Source: Paralvinella palmiformis | Taxonomy: Eukaryota > Annelida > Polychaeta > Terebellida > Alvinellidae | NCBI GenBank assembly: GCA_025642065.1 | Contig: JAODUP010001071.1 | Location: 54,209-118,208 of the forward strand | Length of the DNA: 64,000 nucleotides | Direction of reading: 5' to 3' | Shown here: piece by piece, positions 35,434 to 50,095 of the stretch | How the letters are laid out: every line of letters begins with the position of its first letter | Numbering within the stretch: position 1 is the stretch's first letter | Notes under the pieces: model-generated | Told to the model about the DNA's origin: nothing | Databases searched by the model: none | What the model saw: only the letters and a program-made list of their open reading frames with translations | Program-made: the position numbers and the translations under genes

Positions 35434-38400
35434 GTGCATAGTAGCTCCAGAAATATTGCTTATTGTATTTCATTAATTATGATAGGTTATGTTATTATAA
35501 ATGGCAACAGACAACATTAAGCAATGTGTTTTGTATACAGACTATAGTGGGTAGGAAATGATTAAATGGATGTGCTGAAATTGAGTGATAAAGTATATAA
35601 TATTATAATTGTTTAGTTTTCTATACATTATCTTTGTTATCATTAATGATATTCCGTTCTGAGAGACGTTCCTCATATTTGATGTAGTCATCTCAAACTC
35701 GACAAAAATTATTTCTGAGACCCAGACCATATTTTGTTATTTTTCATCATGGTCTTATTGTTGTTGTTGTGTAGTAGTAGTAGTAGTAATAGTGGTGTTA
35801 GTAATGGGAGTAGTGGTAGTAAAGGTAGTGGAAATGGTAGTAGTGGTAGTAATGATAATAATAATTATTGTTGATACTGTTACTGTTTTTATTGCCATTG
35901 TTCTGGAAGATTACACTTAATTCTTGCTCAACACAATTGTGTGTGTGTGTGTGTGAACGTGTGCATTATTGCGTTAATCCCGCCATCAGAGTAACATATT
36001 TATATATCTATTTTTTCAGTTTGCATCAGATATGTGCGGATGCAGTCACCAAACTTGAAACCACTTTGAAGTCTAACAGTTTAGTATCACAGTATCCACA
36101 TCTAGAAGATCAGCTAGCTATGGCGTGTCTTTGGACATACATCCTTAGGGATGTCGATCCTGTACAGGTAATTGATGTCAATGTTTTACTGTACTGGCCT
36201 GGCCAGTACATTTTTATAAGATAAACACACTGTGGGGATGTTTTTTTTTATCTGAATGAATCATACATATACAGCTTCTATCCCATGGAAGAGAGTTACA
36301 TCGGGTTTAACTCTCAATTGTTAATTAGAAGGGGTTTGGATCCGTTGGGTATAGATGGCTTTTTTGATAATTCTACTCCAGTTATCTATCAGTATATAGA
36401 ATCCTCTGTAGAATAAGACCTCATTGTGTGTTCTTATGGCAAATAGGTCATATTAATTAAACACAATTATGTAAAAGGCATTGCATGTACTATTATTAGG
36501 TTCTAGATGTTACTGAGTGTGTTTCAATAGTGTAGATGATAGAGTACTGAATTGTACAAAGTGATCATGGTCTAACCCTTGGTTGTTTTGTAGGATGTTT
36601 CCCCATGGTTTGACCCACAGTAATATGTCCCAAGTTGTGACTACCAGTTAGTGTCAACAGAGCACTCTCATAATACAGGGTTCGCAAGAGTCCTTGAAAA
36701 CCTGGAAAGTCCTGGAATTTGAAAATTTGGATTCCAGGCCTGGAAAGTTCTGGAGTTTGGACATATCAATCTATATTTCTAATCATAAGCATACAGGAAT
36801 TCAGTCTTCTGAAATGTCGAGTCTCACCACCACTACACCACGTTGCACACCACTGACCTACAGTGTTTGTGTTATTTCAATGTCCATCCACTGCAGCGGT
36901 GCTTTCATTGAAAATATGGGTGTGTATTTCCGCACGTTAAGAGTTCATGAATTCATTAAAGAGGTCCTTGAATTTGACATTAAAAGGTCCTGGAATTTGA
37001 GATGTCAAAAGTGTATGAACCCTGTAATAATAGCACACCATTCTAAATATTGCTCTTAATTTTGGAAATGGTAGAATATTGCTGAAGTGAGTTCTTTTGT
37101 TCAAAGGTGATGATGATGTTGCTGCTGCTTTAAAAAAGTTGGATGATGATGATGATGACATATTTAATAAAGCACCCTTACTAGCAGGAGGGCCATTCAA
37201 AGATGCTGTATGGTGAAATTATGTAACAACATACAGCATACATCTAGATATTTAAAGTTAAATATCAGAACAAAATTACTAAAATCATACAACTATAAAT
37301 TCAATTTGTTAGTTAAATTAATCTAAGGAAACTCAATCTGTTATTATTTTAGGCAAGTGGCTCCTTTTTTAAACTGAAAGTGACAGGATTGTTCCATAAT
37401 TAACAGTTTGAGAACACTGATCTATAAGAAACTATAAAAAAAATTTAGAAAAATCAAATTAACAAAAATGGTATCATTATGATGAAATGTATTATTTTTT
37501 TTTTTCAAATTGTTAATTTGGAATTAAAAAGGTTTTAAACATTTTTAAACCAAAGTTCTAAATTGTTTTTTAATTTTTAAAAAAAAAAATAGATGGTGAC
37601 CAAAATCTTTCTTGGACAGCCGATTTCCCTGTCGTATTGTTGTGGGAAAAAGAAGTAACAATTAGCACAATATAAAGACCGGATGTTCAAACAAATGATT
37701 CACTTTATGTTATATCTATTGACGTGACAAGTTTGGTGTGTCAGTTGATAAAATCTTGTGTTCAAAATTAAGTTGATTGGGTGGGTTACTCTGTTTTTGT
37801 TAAGTAAATAATTAAAAAAATTCAATTTTAGATATTGAGCAACATGCAAGAGGAGAAAGTGAAGAAACTGACTACAGAAGGCAGCGGCTCCGCTACAAAC
37901 AGTCGTCCAAGTTCTCCAACTGAGGATAAAATAAATGAAGCGGAAGGCTTTAATGATTATGTCACTATCGCCATGGAAACTGAACTGCTACAGCCAGTTG
38001 ACCGATCCTTGGAATTGTGGGAGCGACTGATTGCCAGCGATCATGCAACTGATGTGCTGAGAAATGTGACTGAAACTGCACAATCACTGCTGCTAATTGC
38101 TGCAATATATAAATTGGCGAAAAAGGTGATAGATTAAAGTTTGCTTTCCACGTTTACTTTTAATATACACTTGTGTTTAGTATTTGTTCCTAATCTATTA
38201 TCTAACTTGGTGGTTCCTTCTAGTGTATAAATTCACTTTCACTGATTTCAGCTATGCTACTTGCAGTCACAGAACTTCTTTAAAATCGGAGTTAATGTGC
38301 TTCTGTAGTTGAAATGGCCATTTGATGTTTTAAAATGGGATTTTGATATGAAATATTTATTTCGATTAAATTCAGTGATTAAATTCAGTGATTAAATTGG

Positions 38401-41400
38401 TTCACTGGTTGTATTTGAAATGGCTAACAATTTGGTTAAAAGGGCAGTTTTTTACTTAACAAAATATTTTCTTTTGTTCGCATTGCCAGTACACTTACCA
38501 GTGGCGTGCCCTGATCAGCTGCTTAGTTCTGGCAACGAGCACCAGATGTCACAGCATGTGTCTTCAGGTTCGCTCGCAGATGGTGATCATGATGAATGAA
38601 CTCCGGCAGCCTTACCTCTCACTGGATGTTACCACAGCAACAGATCTGTGGTTACAAGAAATAAACAAGGAGAAGCTACTACAGAGTGTATACTACGCCG
38701 AATATCTGCTGGCGAAAGCGAACATGTTGCTGCTGCTGGGCAAGGTTGGTAATATAATAATGGTAGTAATAAATAAGACGTAATTTAGATCTGTTTTCCT
38801 CCTCTGCCTTTCTGCACTGGTTTTATTCTAAGTGTGTCTCCGTGGCTTAATTGGTAGTGCTGCTGGCCACAGGCTTCTAGCACAAGAGTTCAAATCCTGG
38901 CCTGTTCAGTCGATCCAATTAATCCTTAAGTTATTTTCACCCTAATTTGAAAGAGAAAAAAAACACATGACACTGATGAGTGAAAGAAGGAAGGATGTTA
39001 CAGAATAGATGATAAATAGTTTAAATTGGGAGATGATGTGAATGTTTTGAAAGATGAATCAATTATCATAGCTGCAATATGTTGATTTCTTGATACCCTT
39101 TTAAAATTAATCCACAAACTAGTTACCATGAGGTTGTTTTTAGCATACTTGATGCTTTGAATTAATAAAACCTAGTCCTGTACTTGGATTTGCACTGTAT
39201 CTGAGATATTTTCAAATATGTTTCAAATTAGATGCATTATTCTGTTGCCTACATAATTTGGTATCCTATCAGTGTATAGGGTAGACACTTTAAAAACTTA
39301 TCTGTGAATTAAGCTTATTACGTGTAACCATCTTACCTTTGTTCACAGCCAACAGAGAGCAGTGAAATCCTCAGACAAGTGATAGACCTGAAATCCAAAT
39401 ATCTGAAATCACGTGCCAAGGAGAACGTGATTGTTGATGCTTGTCTTGAAGTGTTTTACTCTCGTCTGATTGATGCCAGCCTGACAGCGGAGCAGAAACA
39501 GTTGGTGCTGCCACCTGATGATACCAAGATTGAGCTATTACATAATGCCACCCAACTTTTCTCCAAGGTGGTCTGTAGTATGATGGGGGACTGGGTTATT
39601 TACCAAAATGTTTTGATGACTGATCGTCAAGAAGGTATGATAATATCATTTTTGTGAGCGATGTTGTTAATGTTGTCCAAGAAAAAAAGGCTTCGGGAAC
39701 ATATATTGGCCAAATTCTAACATCAACTTATTCAGCACTCTGACATTTTATGATTATTGTGAGAGAAACTGTCTCCAGCCATCACACTAAAAATTTTATA
39801 ATTTTGTATACGTGCGTACAGATAAGTACAATACTGAACCCCATTTTTGTAAGGTGGAAGTGTTTAATGGTATTTTTAACGGTTCAGCTGTGGCTATCAC
39901 GTAATGAAAATTAGAGTAAGGCCACATACGAAGGATACATTCTGATTCGTCTCTTTGTATAAGAGTATATTTGTATTCGGTATAAATCGCCCAAATAAGC
40001 ACATTCTGAATTCTTGTTAATTTCTTTCATTGGCAATATGCGTAATATATATTTTGACTAAACTCCATGGGATCAGGTATCAAAGTTACAACCAAACCAT
40101 CAGAATAAATGGTTGATGTCTGGTTCTGGTTCTGGGTATTTTGTGTATGTGTATGCAAATTTGAGAGTAAAGAACTGTGTATATGTCAGTCACCCAGCAT
40201 ATTTTTAAACAACTAATGTATATATATCACATTTTTAAACAACTAATGTATATATATATCACATTTTCAAACAAACTGTATATATTACATTTTTAAACAA
40301 AGAGTCTGTTGTGCACACAAGTCATATGATTGTGTATCAGATCGTTTAAAACATAATTTACTCTAGACCAAGTTAGTGGCTTAATTGGAGATGGTATTTA
40401 ACCATGGATGAGTAACACACTGTATTTGTTATTGTCTAGCACCTAACAACACGATTGACAAGTGGAACTTGTTAGACTATCTCTTAAACACATTATACGA
40501 GGCAGGTCTCTATGCTATTGAGGTGGCTGAGGCCAGGGAAGCCATGTGCTTGTTGACAGTTGGTGTCAGGTTGTCCAAGGCATTCCTGTTGCCACGGAGG
40601 TGAGTGATAAAGTTTCAAAGTTCTTCCTTTCTGTTTATTTTTCTAGATTTCTGCACGTCTTTACTTCAGTTTAAAATCTTTGCTGTTTTTTTCTTCATTC
40701 AGACTTGCCGAGTTCCATCTTGCTATTGGGTATCTGGATACGTTGCGCGGTAAACATTCTGATTGTAAGGCACACCTCCATGTTGTAACACACATCATTC
40801 ACTCTAAAGAGACCAGTAGAGGGCAGCACCAGACAGTTGCTGAAGAGAACACAACAGATTTCCATCTGAGGTCACAACTAATGGATGATGAGCCTGATCC
40901 TGATAGGATCACATCAGATTCTGATAATTTTGACCAAAGTGGATGTGCATCACCTGAAACCAAAAAGAGGCAAGTGAAGGCTCCTGACAGCTGGAAGCAT
41001 AATGTTAGCTGTTCGTGTCCAAGGTGTGAAGACATTGTTAGCATAAAACTCACTATGCACAGGTCATGTGTTGAGGCTCAGATGAACATTCATGAACAAG
41101 ATTTTGCTGATGCTCAGGCCTCATTACAGGTTGTGTTGACAAATTTTGCTCAGTTGACAAACAAATCATGTTATACTCTGAGAACTCTAGGAGAGGACAT
41201 ACCTAAAATAATTGCTCTAACAAGTGCAAAAAAAGCCTCAAAAATGCCGAAGTCTAACGAGAATAGGATTAAACAAAAGATCTGTATATCTGTTTATCAG
41301 GATCAGATTTTGGATGTTTGTTTACAGGTGTGTTATGTGGCCACTGAAGTTGCTAATGGTGTAATGTTCAATAAATGGAGTCAGAAATTTACTGAGATGT

Positions 41401-44071
41401 GTGATCTGATCAAGTATCCCTGGATGTATACTAAGCGGGCCATTTCTACTGAACATCATTATTTGAGCATTGCCAGATGTGTTAATTTTGTTGAACAGAA
41501 GCAGTCGGACCATGATATAGACAAACTGTGTATGCTAATGTCTAGTGCCAAGATCGTAAGTGGTCGTACTGCTGAGGGTCAAACGCCTGATGCTCCCATC
41601 CAGGAAAATTCTACTAAGAAATGTGACAAATCTATGGCAGCTGCAAAGACTGAACATAAACAGACTCGTGGTGTGAGGGGCACTACTGCTAAGTCAGAAC
41701 AGAAGGCTGTAAGAAGGGAAGAATCATCTAATCAGATGTCGAGATTGGCCAAGAAATCCAGCAAAAAGGTCAAGTTTACGGACTCTCCTGATTATGTCCA
41801 GTCTGATGATTCGCCTCTATCTAATTTACAACGTAATGTCGCTGACTTAACAATGGCGCCAGTAAAAGCCAGACGTGGTGCACTAGGTTCACGTATGAAG
41901 ATAAGTACGGATAAGCACTTTACAAAGTCTTGTGCTGCTCCAGTGACGATCGGCTCACCGAGTGTTTTGTTGGCGCCGGTAAAGACACCGATGGCAAGGC
42001 AGAAAAAGAGTAGCTCAGCTAAATCACACTCGGCCATTGCTATGAGGATATACGAGGAATTGGATGATGACAACATGAATGCAACAAAACGAAGTCCAGG
42101 CAAAAGGACGGGCATTAATTCCGTAGGAAAGCTAATGACACCAGTCGCCATGCGTGGCAGTCGGCGTGCTGTGCTCGACATGCTCATCAACAGCGACGAG
42201 GCGACAGACTGCTCTGTCTACAAGGAACCAATCAGAAGTAAAGGAGCTAAGCCTCGGGGCAAGACAGCTGCTGTGACATCAAATAAAGTCAGTAGGAGTA
42301 AAGGAGAGAGGCAGTTCGCTAAAAATAGTCAATCGGCCAAAGCTGTTCTATCCGGCGATACTGGTATCACTACAGATTACAGACCTCTGACACCAATTAA
42401 TTCATTGTTCTCCAAAGGCAAGAGAAAAGGCGGCAACAAGGAAGACAGGGATGATGGTAGCCAAGATGATATTTACCAGTTTCCCGATTTCGATGATAAA
42501 AGAAGTGAAAGGAAGCTGGGAGGTAAAATATCGTCAGCGTCTACCAAGAAGATGATAAGTTTGATGTCAAGGTCATCAAAAGGTTGTTCTTTGGATGTGG
42601 AAGTTATCAGGCAGGAGACTGATAGAGCGATCGATGACGGTCCATCTGTAGAAATGACGGTCGCTTCTGAATTGTCGTCGGAAATATCACACCGTCGGAG
42701 TGATTCGTCAAAACAAGGAGACGTAAGAAAGGTCAAACAGAAGAAGGTCAAAACAAATGACAAAGACCTTCCTCCACGGCTAACTAGAGCAAGAACCAGA
42801 TTGACTGAGCAACAACGAGCTGATGTATCGAACTCTAGTGGCGATGAACTGCCAACAAGCTTTAGTACAAGCAGCTTCGGTCTCAGTCCAAAATTTTACG
42901 ATTCAGTTGGTGAAGATTCAGAAGTCTGTCCCAGGACCAGCTCTGACAAATATAACGATGATGATTTGTTGCCATTTTCCTGTTGGTCACAATACAATAG
43001 TTTATCAAGTTTGCATGAGGAGCGTCCAGATGATCCAGAGATTGACATCAGACTTCCCGACCTGGACCGCTCCATAGAAGTTTGTCGTGGCGGAGATGGC
43101 GATGATAATGTATCACGTGAACATAGGCAGACCAAGAGGACACTTCAAGGTCAAATGTTACCCAATGAGGACAGCGAATTACCAAGGAAGTCACAGCTGC
43201 GTCCTCCACACACAGATGATTATAATGTGAACAAGTGTAAAGCCAGGAGTGAAATGGTGGAAGTAAGGGAAAAAGATCAAAATGTTAAAACATCCAAACC
43301 AAGTAAGTTTGTATTATTGTTCAGATTGAAATGTTATTTTATTGAAATGTCATTGTTATGTAATCACTCACTCACTCACTCACTCACTCACTCACTCACT
43401 CACTCACTCACTCACTCACTCACTCACTCACTCACTCACTCACTCACTCACTCACTCACTCACTCACTCACTCACTCACCACCACCCCACCACTCTCTCT
43501 GACAAATGACCCACAGCACTCACAAAATGGAACATAGAACACCAATTTTGTTCCAGCTGCACTGGCTTCATGTATATTTCAGATCAGTATACAAAATCCT
43601 GTTTCACACATTCAGAGTATAGCATGGAACAGCATCACTGTATCTAACCGATCTGAACATGTTTTAATTCTGTTTTTGATGTAAAGCACAAGCGTTAGAG
43701 ATTGATTAAGCTGCTTTATAAAATACTATCGTTATGTTATATTGTTATATTAGATCAACAAGTCATCATTGTACCATTTTGTGTCTGACGATCATCTTGT
43801 TTGTCTTCTTGTTTGAGCTATTTCCATGTCTGAATGGTTAGTGCATCATCATCTCGTCACAGACCTCTAGGATTGAGGTTCAAATCATCTCTTTACTTTT
43901 ACCTCATTGCCCTCAGAGATGGCTTGGCCAATTAAGCCTCATGTGTGCTGAAAATAGTCTTAGAAAAACCACAACAGCAATTACAGTTTTGAACAGCAAC
44001 AACAGCAATATGGTCTTTGTAAAAACACATGATTTATAGTAACATTCTTGACATTATTTGGTAATACTATT

Positions 44072-44118
<47 letters not shown>

Positions 44119-47100
44119 GCACTCTATTACTAATATATGATGTCAAATAAGCACCTGGCTGGTACTTGTAATGGCATTATGTGGCTCTATACTGTGGGCA
44201 AAGGCTATGCTGTTGATTGATTTGTTGATATTCTGCTTGATTTATTATGATATATTATTAAACTGCCAGACTAATATTGGACCATGTGTACCAACAGCGA
44301 CAATTTTAATTTTCACTGACCAGTAAACACCGAGATGGCAGCATGGTAACACAAGGACCATACAGTTGTGGTACAGTAAAGTAGGTTATTAAACCAGCTG
44401 CTGGATCCTGTGTTGGAGATGTTGATGGCCTCTATATTTCAGATGGTCACAAGGATCCTGATTGATTAATCGTAGTGATACTTGATTTTTTTTTTTTGGG
44501 GGGGGGGTTCTTCCAAAATACTATCATTGACGTCAGCGTGACACATTCTGGAAAGTCATGAAATTTTGTGAGAATGGTCTAATTAAAATGATTTCATCGT
44601 TTTGGGCTGTACAAGATGTGGGGTTTATTTCACACAATGTTTTGCAGTTACTCTCTCTCTAATATTGTAATTGTTACTTGTAGTTGTTCTGGCTCTCTGT
44701 TGATATTATGGTCTTTACATACCTGATACTGTATCTGTCTTGTGATAGCACAGTGGCGTGGGAACTGCACTTCAAACGTCCAGATCAAAGTTCAAATCAA
44801 ACCAATGTCTTTATGGGATGTTTTCCCAGGGAGATGGCAGCAACGAAACTAAATAATATGCACACACATGCATATGTGCATGCATGCACGCATTCGCACA
44901 CACATACGCGCTAAATCCATCTCAATGAATTTCTCGCTATTAGTAAATGTTACATATATTATATCCATATTATTATAGTCTATGTTTAAATCGTGTTTCT
45001 GACATTTTTATCTTTACAGAACTTGTTGAGCCTAGTTCATTACCTGATGTGACTTCAGGCCATGATCTTGATACACTACTCGACCTATTCAGTTCTCTCC
45101 GTCACAGTCCTCCAACACTTTTATATCGTCAACTCTGTCACTGCATTGCTTTGATCTTAATACATAATGGTGCCTCAGACACCTGGAAGATAGCTTACTA
45201 CCTGACCGAAGCTCAGGCAATCACTTTCAGGCACAAAGCACTGCTGACTTGGAGGTCGAAATTGAGGTAAGACCTGACTGGATGTCTTGTCACTTATTTA
45301 TGTTAGGTACGTTTAACAGAAAACATTATAATAATTATAATAATTACACAACTTCTATTCCGCCAATATCCTTGAAAAGAATCGAGCGCCGTACCCGACT
45401 GTTGAACTGCATGTGAAATCCAAGCATATCTGTAATTTCAGAAAACTAGCCAAAGACAATACCTTGACTGATCAATGTTCACATCTGATGTTCATGCGAG
45501 ATCAACTACGATTTGATAAAACACCAGAAAGTCTGAAGTCTGTGGTTGAGAAACTGCCAGAGAGTAAATATAATATCTAATTAATTGTTTTGATTTTTCA
45601 CTTGCGGGAGAAAGTTGAACCTGAAATGTATTTGAACATGCCTCAAAATTCAGTTATTTACTATTCAAATTGGATCATTCTTGAAAATGTATATTTTCCT
45701 GTATGTGCACATAGCCACATGGCCATACCTATACAAACTTCAAAACTCTAGGTGTTAAAAGTTTTTCAAGGCTGTATTTGTTTGCAACTGTCTATGCCGT
45801 TTACTCAAATGCTCTTCCGATAAATCATGGCACATGTATTTTCACTTTGTTTCCTCAAGCTTGGACAGTTTGCCACATATCTGAAATCAGTAATCCTGGT
45901 ACGCAGAAGAGACATCTGGTTATTACAAGACTAACTAGAAACAAAGAGCCACTAGTAGTGTCACTGCCAGGATATTCTGACACAGTTCAGGTCAGTTGTC
46001 TGAGGATAGGCATGTCAAATAATGTAACTGAAGCTCTTAGATTAATAAAAGAGCAAAATAAATTACTATACAGTAGGCCCCCATTATACCGCATTCCATT
46101 ATAACACGAAATCGAATATAACACAGACCTAGGACCCCGATTCGTGGAATCTGTGATGGAGCAGTTTTACGCAAAATGGCATGAAATCCACCACTGAACA
46201 AAAAACAATTTTGAGATAATTTGAATGTGTTTTCACCGTTTGTAATTCACATGTAAAAACATAGCCAACGGCCACAACTTACCCACAAGTAGATTTATTG
46301 ATCACAAACTTAATTACACACTACCTTGGCTAATAAACAGCCCAATCACAACCCTCATTTATTGTGCAACTCCACCCACTAAATAAGTTTGATTCTGTTT
46401 GTTAATTCACTGCTATTGGGTATGTTTTATTTATTGCAATTAGAAATCATATTTTGGGTATAAAAGACCTGTTTTGATCATATTGTATCAGTTACTACCT
46501 TCATCTAAAAACATGCACTGTTTCTGGCGGATGAATATCACCAATCCAATATGGCTGTTACTTTCTGGCACAATTTTGCAGCAACATTTTATTTTCCGCA
46601 CACTTAAATCTGAGGCTATATTTGTTTAAGTCAACAAATTATTAAAGAATTACTGGGAACATTTATGAAATAAACAGTTGTATGTACTCTTCAAAGATGC
46701 GAAAAATTAGGTGAATACATGGACTCCATATTATCCCCCACTCCTATAGTGCGCCATCTCACTTAGTTATAACGGAAGCCTACTTTATTAGTGTGTATAT
46801 TATTTCAGAACTATCATCAGTATCATTATCATCCATGCTGTAAATATTTTGTCACTAAATGGGCCAAACTTGATCCTGAAGTGTCCTATGAAGATGAAGT
46901 ATGTTTCAGACATAGACGTGATTTGATCTCTGATTCCAGATGTTTGTGGTGAACTGTGCTACCACTTCAACCACAGCGATGCCGTGTTTGCTATTAATAG
47001 TTATTAGTAGCTTTAAAACTGTTACGGTTTTTGCCGCTTCTGTTATTTTCATCATCAGTATCATTATCACTGGGATCACTCAGGGTTCGCACAGGTCTTT

Positions 47101-49649
47101 GAAAGCTTGGAAAGTCCTGGAATTTGAAAATTTGGTTTCCAGGCCTGGAAAGTCCTGGAATTTTTGTAGAGGTCCTTGAAAGTCCTGAATTTGGACATAT
47201 AGATCTATATTTCTAATCATAAGCATACAGGAATTCAGTCATTACACTTCTTCCGAAATGTGGTTGTATTTTTTGCGTGCTAAAAGTTAGTGAATTCATT
47301 GAAAAGGTCCCTGAATTTGACATTGGAAGATCCTGGAAAGTCCTGGAATCTGAGATGTCAAAATGTGTATGAACCCTGTCACTGTCATCAAAATAGGATG
47401 ATACATCATTTTTAAAGTTTTAACTGAGACCTTATTAGTACACAACTTTGTACAATCAAAATAATCAAACATTGTACATGTTTCATTAAGATTTAGATGA
47501 AATGACACAATGTTGCGGAGTATGCTTTAGTATGCTGAATTGTTTATATGATATGAACACTGGTCAAAGTTCTGTGGATACGATTAGCATTTACAGTGAT
47601 GATCAAATATTGGTATATTAATATTGTTTGTAAATAAAGTTAAAAAAACCTATTGTCAACAAATAGCATTGTTTTAGCTAAAATGTTCTTTATTTTATTC
47701 TTCTATATAAATAAAAGTGAATGTGTGTGTGTGTGTGTTTGTGTGTTTGTTTGCCCCAAAAAAGTCTTAAACAGTGATGAAGATGACATTGATTGGGCCT
47801 TTGATGTCAGTGATGATCACTATGTTAGCAATATTTGTGTCAGTGGTGTCCACCATGTCGATGGCGTCCATCACCGCGACCATCTAATGTAACAAAGGTG
47901 ACATCCACATCGACTAAAACGAAATGGACTTCATTCTGTATTCTAATTGGACGACAAGCAGTTAATTTCACATTCACATTTTGGGACACCATTTACTTGA
48001 TAATTGCTCCAACCGTAAAGCAGCTTTCATTGGGCAGTGAAATCCAATTTCATTGGTTGGAGAAGTCATTGATGTTGTCCAAATCTCTTCCTTGAAGAGA
48101 GTATCCACGATAGTTATATCTTATAGTTTTTATTGTTTATTCCAATAGCTTTAAAGTCCACATGGCTTTTAGGTTTGTTCTATATAAATCCTAATTAAAT
48201 ATCCTTGCTGTGTAACTACTGCTGACTAACCTATCTAAATATGTGGGGTTTGATGTTATCATTATTGTATAATTGGGCCCATTTTACTTAAATTTCTGTG
48301 TGTCTCTTATGTAAATAAATATGAGTGATTCTCCCACTTAACGATGATTTTTCCAATAATATACCAGTTATTAGGTGAATACAGAAACCTGTTACAACGA
48401 AGTAGTGAAGCTATCAGGGTGAAAGAGAGAGCTCAGTGGTGGAAGGACAGATATTATTTAGATGAAGAAATTAAGGTTTGTATGTTTCTTTATCGTGTGT
48501 ATGTTGAGAAGTTGGTAGTGTGTGTGTGTGTGTGTGTGTGTTTTGCTATGTGCACCAATGCTTATAAATTACCTTCCCAATAAAGAAAATAATGACATTC
48601 ATATTAATTAGCGTGATACCCCTAGAGAAGTTTATGAAGTTCATTAAACCAATCATATTTTAGCAACTGGAAAGAGCAGTAATACATTTTCTGGAAAGGT
48701 TTTTTGCTGTTATTTAGTTTTTGCCAAATTGAATCTTACAACTAATTTGAATGATGTTTATGCAGATGTATGAAACTAATCCCACAATGATGTAACATAA
48801 TGTTTTATGTGATATTTCCAGACGATACTTGGTAGATTTGAGCATAACTGGCTTGGTTGTTGGAAAGGTTTATTACATGGTACAGTCATAGATTATGATG
48901 ATCAGCAGAGATTGGCTGATGGAGTGAACAAGTTAATTGCTGATTGGGGCTCATCAACACTTGTGGCTGATGCCAGAGAAAAACTAGAGGTCTGTTTTGT
49001 TTGTGTGTGGGGGGGTGTTTGTGGGGGGTGTTTGTGTGTGTGGGTGTGTGTGTGTGTGTGTGTGTGTGTTTGAGATATAATAATAATAATTTTATTCTGA
49101 TGCACATTCTACATCACAGCACATTCTACATCACAGCATCAACTATGAGACACATCAACTTATGAGTTCTGTTGATTAAACCTCAGGAACATAAGATTTT
49201 CAAATGATCACCAGTCTGATTACATCTATCTGAGTACATACAGGGTTTCCACATGTCCTGGAAAATAACAAATTTTTCCATGTCCTGGAAATGTCCTTGA
49301 ATTTTGCCAAATCAGGAAGTGTCATGGAAAAAATATTGCCTGTGAAAAAATCCACTTAGAATAAAACTTCGATGGTAGAAGAAATAAATACCAGTATATA
49401 GTCTTGATATCCTGTGTTAGTTAAAATTTAAATAAAAGTGGATGTATCAGAAAGCTACAAGAGGTGATGAGGAGGAGGCTGTACCTTAAAAGATGTCAAT
49501 AATCTATCATACATTGAATAAATATGGTATACCTTTTCGCACATATCTTGATTTATTAGTTACCTTTAAATCTTGTATATTTTGTCCTGGAAAATGGTAA
49601 TTTTGTCCTGGAAATGTCCTGGAAAATAATATTTACTTGGCTGTGGGAA

Positions 49650-49699
<50 letters not shown>

Positions 49700-50056
49700 A
49701 GAAGGGAACATGACAAGAGCGTGTGCCTTTTAATGTTGAAAAAAATACCAATGTGTCCATTAGACCATCAAAAGTACTGCTAGTGCCATTTGTCTGTCAA
49801 ATACTACAGGTAATGAATTGGACAGATGGCACTAGTAGTCTTTTTCACAAAGCAATAACTTTCAAGAGGAATGGGGTAGTATTTTTTTGTATGTGATGGC
49901 CCACTCTCTGGTGGATTGTTCTGCGGGCTAGCAAAAAATATTTGTTAGGCAAGTAAGAAATTTGTAGTAAACTTTTACTAGCCCAGGGTCATCTTGGGAT
50001 GTCTCAAAATCCCTTTTATACATATACACACACTTATACTATATAATATATATATA

Positions 50057-50095
<39 letters not shown>

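Noticed and set aside
47653..47892. ORF with an acidic [15 protein letters not shown] stretch in intron 17
   Set aside because: Exons 17 and 18 join directly and the conserved alignment with other separases has no gap there. It has no recognised domain and starts in a GT repeat.
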